DNA of 35,720 nucleotides from Verrucomicrobiaceae bacterium (GTDB lineage Bacteria; Verrucomicrobiota; Verrucomicrobiia; Verrucomicrobiales; Verrucomicrobiaceae), in assembly GCA_947466075.1 (NCBI GenBank), contig CANIBP010000062.1, positions 1-35,720 of the forward strand, read 5' to 3'. Each line of letters opens with the position of its first letter. Positions within the stretch are counted from its first letter, which is position 1. Below the pieces are notes generated by a model. It made no database searches. It saw nothing but the letters and a program-made list of their open reading frames with translations, and was not told where the DNA came from. Both the position numbers and the translations under genes were made by a program. This document shows positions 35,069 to 35,720 of the stretch, piece after piece.

Positions 35069-35179
35069 CCCTTCGACAAAACGACCAGCATCGACTCAGG
35101 CTGTGCCAAATTCGAGATCAGCTAGCTGAATCCCGCTCGTGACGAGTATGGACAAAAGCAAGTAATTAAGTTCGTATAA
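35069..35179 (+). pseudogene. C-terminal remnant of a second metallophosphoesterase
   Basis: In one frame this reads PFDKTTSIDSG, then AKFEIS, a stop (TAG), then LNPARDEYGQKQVIKFV and TAA. The end matches the metallophosphoesterase at 33236 (LNPAHEEHGQKQVIKFV) at 14 of 17 residues, and the stretch before it also aligns with that protein's C-terminus. An in-frame stop and the missing N-terminal part make it non-functional. It suggests an old tandem duplication of the phosphoesterase gene, of which the copy now lies beyond the coiled-coil gene. Confidence 0.75.
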
Positions 35180-35214
35180 GTAGCGAAGGAACGAAAACGC
35201 CCGGCGTACTTTTT

Positions 35215-35457
35215 TCACTCGTCCACACCGGCAGCGTCCAAGGTGCGCATCATGGCATCCATGAACTCCTGGGCGGCGTCGATCGGGAGAATAATTGTGT
35301 CGCGGCGACCACGCACATCTTCGGTGATCTTGATGAATTTACCGCGGTCGTTCTCTTTGAGATCGAGGAAGAAGATCTTCCGTTCGGTGACGATCTTTTC
35401 GGAATGCAGCGGCGGATTAGGCGGACGCCGTTCTTCTTCAAATTCTGTGTTCCTCAT
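35215..35457 (-). CDS. PUR-alpha-like nucleic-acid-binding protein (DUF3276/BpuR type)
   Basis: This 80-residue protein contains EKIVTERKIFFLDLKENDRG and FIKITEDVRG followed by a C-terminal helix with FMDAMMRTLDAAG. This is the PUR-alpha fold of the DUF3276 family. Characterised members such as Borrelia BpuR bind single-stranded DNA and RNA and act as post-transcriptional regulators. The start at 35457 is supported by GGAGG ten bases upstream. Confidence 0.85.
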   Translation of the reverse strand: MRNTEFEEERRPPNPPLHSEKIVTERKIFFLDLKENDRGKFIKITEDVRGRRDTIILPIDAAQEFMDAMMRTLDAAGVDE

Positions 35458-35644
35458 GCCGGTAAACCTCCACTTGCCTGACGGTGCGCTGTTGTTGCTG
35501 GGTGAATTCGAGGCCGATTCTAGGAGCCACGCCGTGCTTGTCAATGCTTCTCACGCTCCAGTAGCCGCCGTGCCAGGGCTTACGCACCAAAACCGTGGAA
35601 AATGCCGTCCTTTGTCTATCATAACCTTGGGTTAAGAAGGTCAT
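35438..35644 (-). CDS. Small basic ORF upstream of the PUR-alpha-like gene (doubtful)
   Basis: This 68-residue frame begins MTFLTQGYDRQRTAFSTVLV and ends VYRHEEHRI. It is basic, with W, Y and H typical of a folded small protein (RKPWHGGYWSVRSID). It overlaps the next gene's start by 20 bases, and the ribosome binding site of that gene lies inside it. A frame start at 35686 is also possible. I do not recognise a family, and it may be spurious. Confidence 0.35.
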   Translation of the reverse strand: MTFLTQGYDRQRTAFSTVLVRKPWHGGYWSVRSIDKHGVAPRIGLEFTQQQQRTVRQVEVYRHEEHRI

Positions 35645-35720
35645 TTGGGAAGAATCAAAAACGGATTGGCAAAGGAATGGGCGCAATGGAATGATTTGGA
35701 TCAGACTCAGTCAGGATTTC

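Overview
The window looks like chromosomal DNA from a member of the Verrucomicrobia (Verrucomicrobiaceae-like, Prosthecobacter/Verrucomicrobium relatives). The assignment is inferred from gene content and not from a marker gene: two secreted DUF1080 (3-keto-disaccharide hydrolase-type) proteins, a DUF4091 protein, an FHA-LuxR regulator, a Tat-exported metallophosphoesterase, many lipoproteins and signal-peptide proteins, moderately high GC, and few clear Shine-Dalgarno sites.

Layout. (1) 1-4033 is a mobile-element-scarred stretch. The right end of an IS3-family element has cut off the 5' end of what appears to be an ECF sigma factor gene. A membrane-anchored TPR-like protein follows, then a complete 998-bp IS630-family element with 17-bp perfect terminal repeats, a TA duplication and a -1 frameshift site, and then a coiled-coil envelope protein whose start lies right at the insertion. 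(2) 4041-9245 is mostly housekeeping and secreted functions: penicillin-binding protein 1C, a divergent prephenate dehydratase, a secreted alpha/beta hydrolase and a DUF1080 protein. (3) 9259-14171 holds an FHA-LuxR regulator facing a tiny cysteine-cluster protein, two small uncharacterised proteins, and aconitase. (4) 14311-15751 is a two-gene cassette: an OLD/RecF-like ABC ATPase overlapped by a small TOPRIM-like partner. The partner is out of frame because of an 11-bp tandem repeat, so it is either broken or switchable. (5) 16231-25123 is a compact minus-strand exopolysaccharide operon, mostly with ATGA overlaps: polysaccharide deacetylase, GT4, DUF4091, BcsL/CelD-type acyltransferase, GT4, and a Wzz/BY-kinase-like chain-length protein whose kinase motifs are degenerate. 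(6) 25311-29340 includes another DUF1080 gene, initiator tRNA-fMet with its terminator, an array of CACGAGT repeats, a large nuclease-like protein with five zinc knuckles and a NUMOD-like tail, possible gene debris, and a HigBA toxin-antitoxin pair with a palindromic candidate operator. (7) 29454-35720 is ordinary chromosome: cupin, phage CII-like regulator, lipoproteins, DedA, uracil phosphoribosyltransferase, Tat metallophosphoesterase, a second coiled-coil envelope protein, a short remnant of a second metallophosphoesterase, and a PUR-alpha-like RNA/DNA-binding protein.

The best candidates for something undescribed are the ATPase/TOPRIM-like pair with its 11-bp frame-altering repeat, the five-zinc-knuckle VSR-like nuclease next to tRNA-fMet, and the 75-residue protein with two CX2CX2CX2C clusters. 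All functional statements are from reading translated sequence and motifs; no database search was possible.
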